Below are positions 62,805 through 64,000 of a DNA stretch of 64,000 bases, piece after piece. The stretch comes from Bacteroidia bacterium. Its GTDB lineage: Bacteria; Bacteroidota; Bacteroidia; Flavobacteriales; Flavobacteriaceae. Below the pieces are notes generated by a model. It was not told where the DNA came from and searched no databases. It saw only the letters and a program-made list of their open reading frames with translations. The translations under genes were made by a program, and so were the position numbers. The stretch covers positions 124,001 to 188,000 of the forward strand of contig JAUIAY010000003.1 in the NCBI GenBank assembly GCA_030425285.1, written 5' to 3'. How positions within the stretch are numbered: position 1 is the first letter of the stretch; each line of letters begins with the position of its first letter.

Positions 62805-64000
62805 TTGAACTACGTTACTGTTGAAAATATTTCGAAATCTTATGGCGAATTAACGCTGTTCGAAAACCTATCCTTTTCCATTCACAAAGACCAGAAAATT
62901 GCCTTTGTGGCAAAAAATGGAACTGGAAAAACATCCATTTTAAATATGCTATCTGGAAAAGATGCTCCCGATAATGGTCAGATAATTTTCCGAAAAGACA
63001 TTACAACAGCCTTTTTGTCCCAAGAACCGAATTTGGACAATAACTTAACGGTTGAACAAGCTGTTTTTGATACCAAAAACCCCGTTCTTGATATTATTAA
63101 AAACTACGAAGCAGCCTTAAAAAATCCAGATGACACGGAAGCGTACCAAAAAGCTTTTGATAATATGGATAGGCACCAAGCCTGGGACTTTGAAACACAA
63201 TACAAACAAATATTGTTTCAGCTAAAATTAGACAACCTCAATCAAAAAATAAGCACCTTATCAGGTGGGCAAAAAAAACGCTTGGCTTTAGCCAATGCAC
63301 TATTAAAAAAACCTGATTTGTTAATTTTAGATGAGCCTACTAACCATTTGGATCTGGAAATGATTGAATGGTTGGAGTCGTTTTTTGCCAAAGAACAGAT
63401 AACGCTTTTTATGGTTACCCATGATCGGTATTTTCTGGAGCGAGTGTGTAATGAAATCATCGAACTAGACCATGGTGAGTTATACGCCTATAAAGGCAAT
63501 TACTCATACTATCTAGAAAAAAGGCAGGCACGAATTGAACGGGAAGCTGTTGAAACAGGTAAGGCAAAACAACTCTTTAAGAAAGAGCTGGACTGGATGC
63601 GGCGCCAACCCAAAGCACGAACTACCAAGTCCAAATCACGTATAGATGATTTCCATGATATTAAACACCGTGCCCATCAACGCCGAAAAGACCATGAGGT
63701 TCAACTGGAATTGAATATGGAGCGTTTGGGCAGCAAAATACTGGAATTGCACAATGTGTCTAAACGCTTTAAAGACAAGACTATTCTCGATAAGTTTGAT
63801 TACACCTTTAAAAAAGGAGAGCGTATTGGCATTATTGGCAAAAACGGCACTGGAAAGTCAACCTTTCTAAACATTCTGACTAAATCTGACCAACCTGATT
63901 CAGGAAAAGTTGTAACTGGGGAAACGGTAAAGTTTGGATACTACACGCAATCTGGGATTGCTATAAAGCCAGAGCAAAAGGTCATTGATGTTATTAGAGA
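62805..64000 (+). CDS. ABC-F family ATPase (Uup-like), 3'-truncated by the window
   Basis: The open frame runs from TTG 62805 to the window end with no stop (398 full codons). It encodes two ATPase domains. The first has AKNGTGKTSILN, LSGGQKKRLALANALL and LLILDEPTNHLD; the second Walker A, GIIGKNGTGKSTFLN, appears near residue 340. The linker (about 225-300) is basic with RRQPKARTTKSKSRI, typical of the ABC-F interdomain arm. ABC-F proteins act on ribosomes or in DNA precise-excision control (Uup). Translation starts at TTG, since no upstream ATG is in frame. Confidence 0.9.
   Translation, partial: MNYVTVENISKSYGELTLFENLSFSIHKDQKIAFVAKNGTGKTSILNMLSGKDAPDNGQIIFRKDITTAFLSQEPNLDNNLTVEQAVFDTKNPVLDIIKNYEAALKNPDDTEAYQKAFDNMDRHQAWDFETQYKQILFQLKLDNLNQKISTLSGGQKKRLALANALLKKPDLLILDEPTNHLDLEMIEWLESFFAKEQITLFMVTHDRYFLERVCNEIIELDHGELYAYKGNYSYYLEKRQARIEREAVETGKAKQLFKKELDWMRRQPKARTTKSKSRIDDFHDIKHRAHQRRKDHEVQLELNMERLGSKILELHNVSKRFKDKTILDKFDYTFKKGERIGIIGKNGTGKSTFLNILTKSDQPDSGKVVTGETVKFGYYTQSGIAIKPEQKVIDVIR

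Noticed and set aside
1-64000. tRNA or rRNA genes
   Set aside because: No cloverleaf-like or rRNA-like sequence was recognised by eye in the intergenic regions; a tRNAscan or Infernal run would settle this.

Overview
This window is chromosomal DNA from a marine-type Flavobacteriaceae bacterium (phylum Bacteroidota). Four things suggest this. The base composition is AT-rich. Several genes start at TTG without a Shine-Dalgarno sequence. The promoter-like sites match the Bacteroidota pattern (TTG, about 19 bases, TAnnTTTG). The gene content includes families typical of the phylum: a PorV-like type IX secretion protein, a DUF3276 PUR-domain protein, a cyclophilin-FKBP fusion, a DUF4105/Lnb protein and short-form LptB. 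I recognised no rRNA, tRNA, CRISPR array, prophage or classical insertion sequence.

Region 1 (1-17957) is ordinary housekeeping sequence: an ABC exporter, a PUR-like protein, an acyltransferase with a bile-acid-symporter-like transporter, CsaA, several small stress or unknown genes, a dual immunophilin, RecQ, and a compact group of kdsD, tatC, an AhpD-like gene and lptB. DUF808, pssA, a PorV-like protein and an Lnb-domain protein follow.

Region 2 (18172-53059) is a large surface-polysaccharide locus read almost entirely from the minus strand. It begins at its low-coordinate end with a polyprenyl-phosphate sugar-1-phosphate transferase and an O-antigen ligase/polymerase. It then holds eleven or so glycosyltransferases (GT4 and GT2) and five methyltransferases. 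Decorating enzymes include two asparagine-synthase-like amidotransferases, a FemAB-like protein, a GNAT, a polysaccharide deacetylase, a transglutaminase-like protein, an MBOAT/SGNH acyltransferase pair and two sulfotransferases. It closes with the Wzt/Wzm ABC exporter. Region 3 (55454-62702) supplies a UDP-HexNAc 4-epimerase, a UDP-sugar dehydrogenase, the Wzc-like tyrosine kinase and the Wza-like outer-membrane lipoprotein. Together these genes predict a sulfated, methylated, acylated and possibly amidated uronic-acid-containing glycan. No Wzx flippase is visible, so export probably depends on Wzm/Wzt. At the right edge an ABC-F ATPase runs out of the window.

The least ordinary part is the DNA between genes at 17.9-20.2, 51.6-52.2, 53.1-53.3 and 54.8-58.1 kb. 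Two repeat classes sit there. One is a 140-215 bp element with terminal inverted repeats (TCAAACyCyCCGTC...), internal hairpins whose stems co-vary between copies, and a conserved spacer between tandem copies. The other is a set of degenerate arrays with strict 7-bp periodicity but different unit sequences, most of which abut the stop codons of minus-strand genes. Two small genes are embedded in these repeats: a DUF559 endonuclease-like gene and a four-helix-bundle (23S IVS-type) gene. The latter splits wzm from wzt. I regard this repeat-plus-small-gene arrangement as the best candidate for an undescribed system here.
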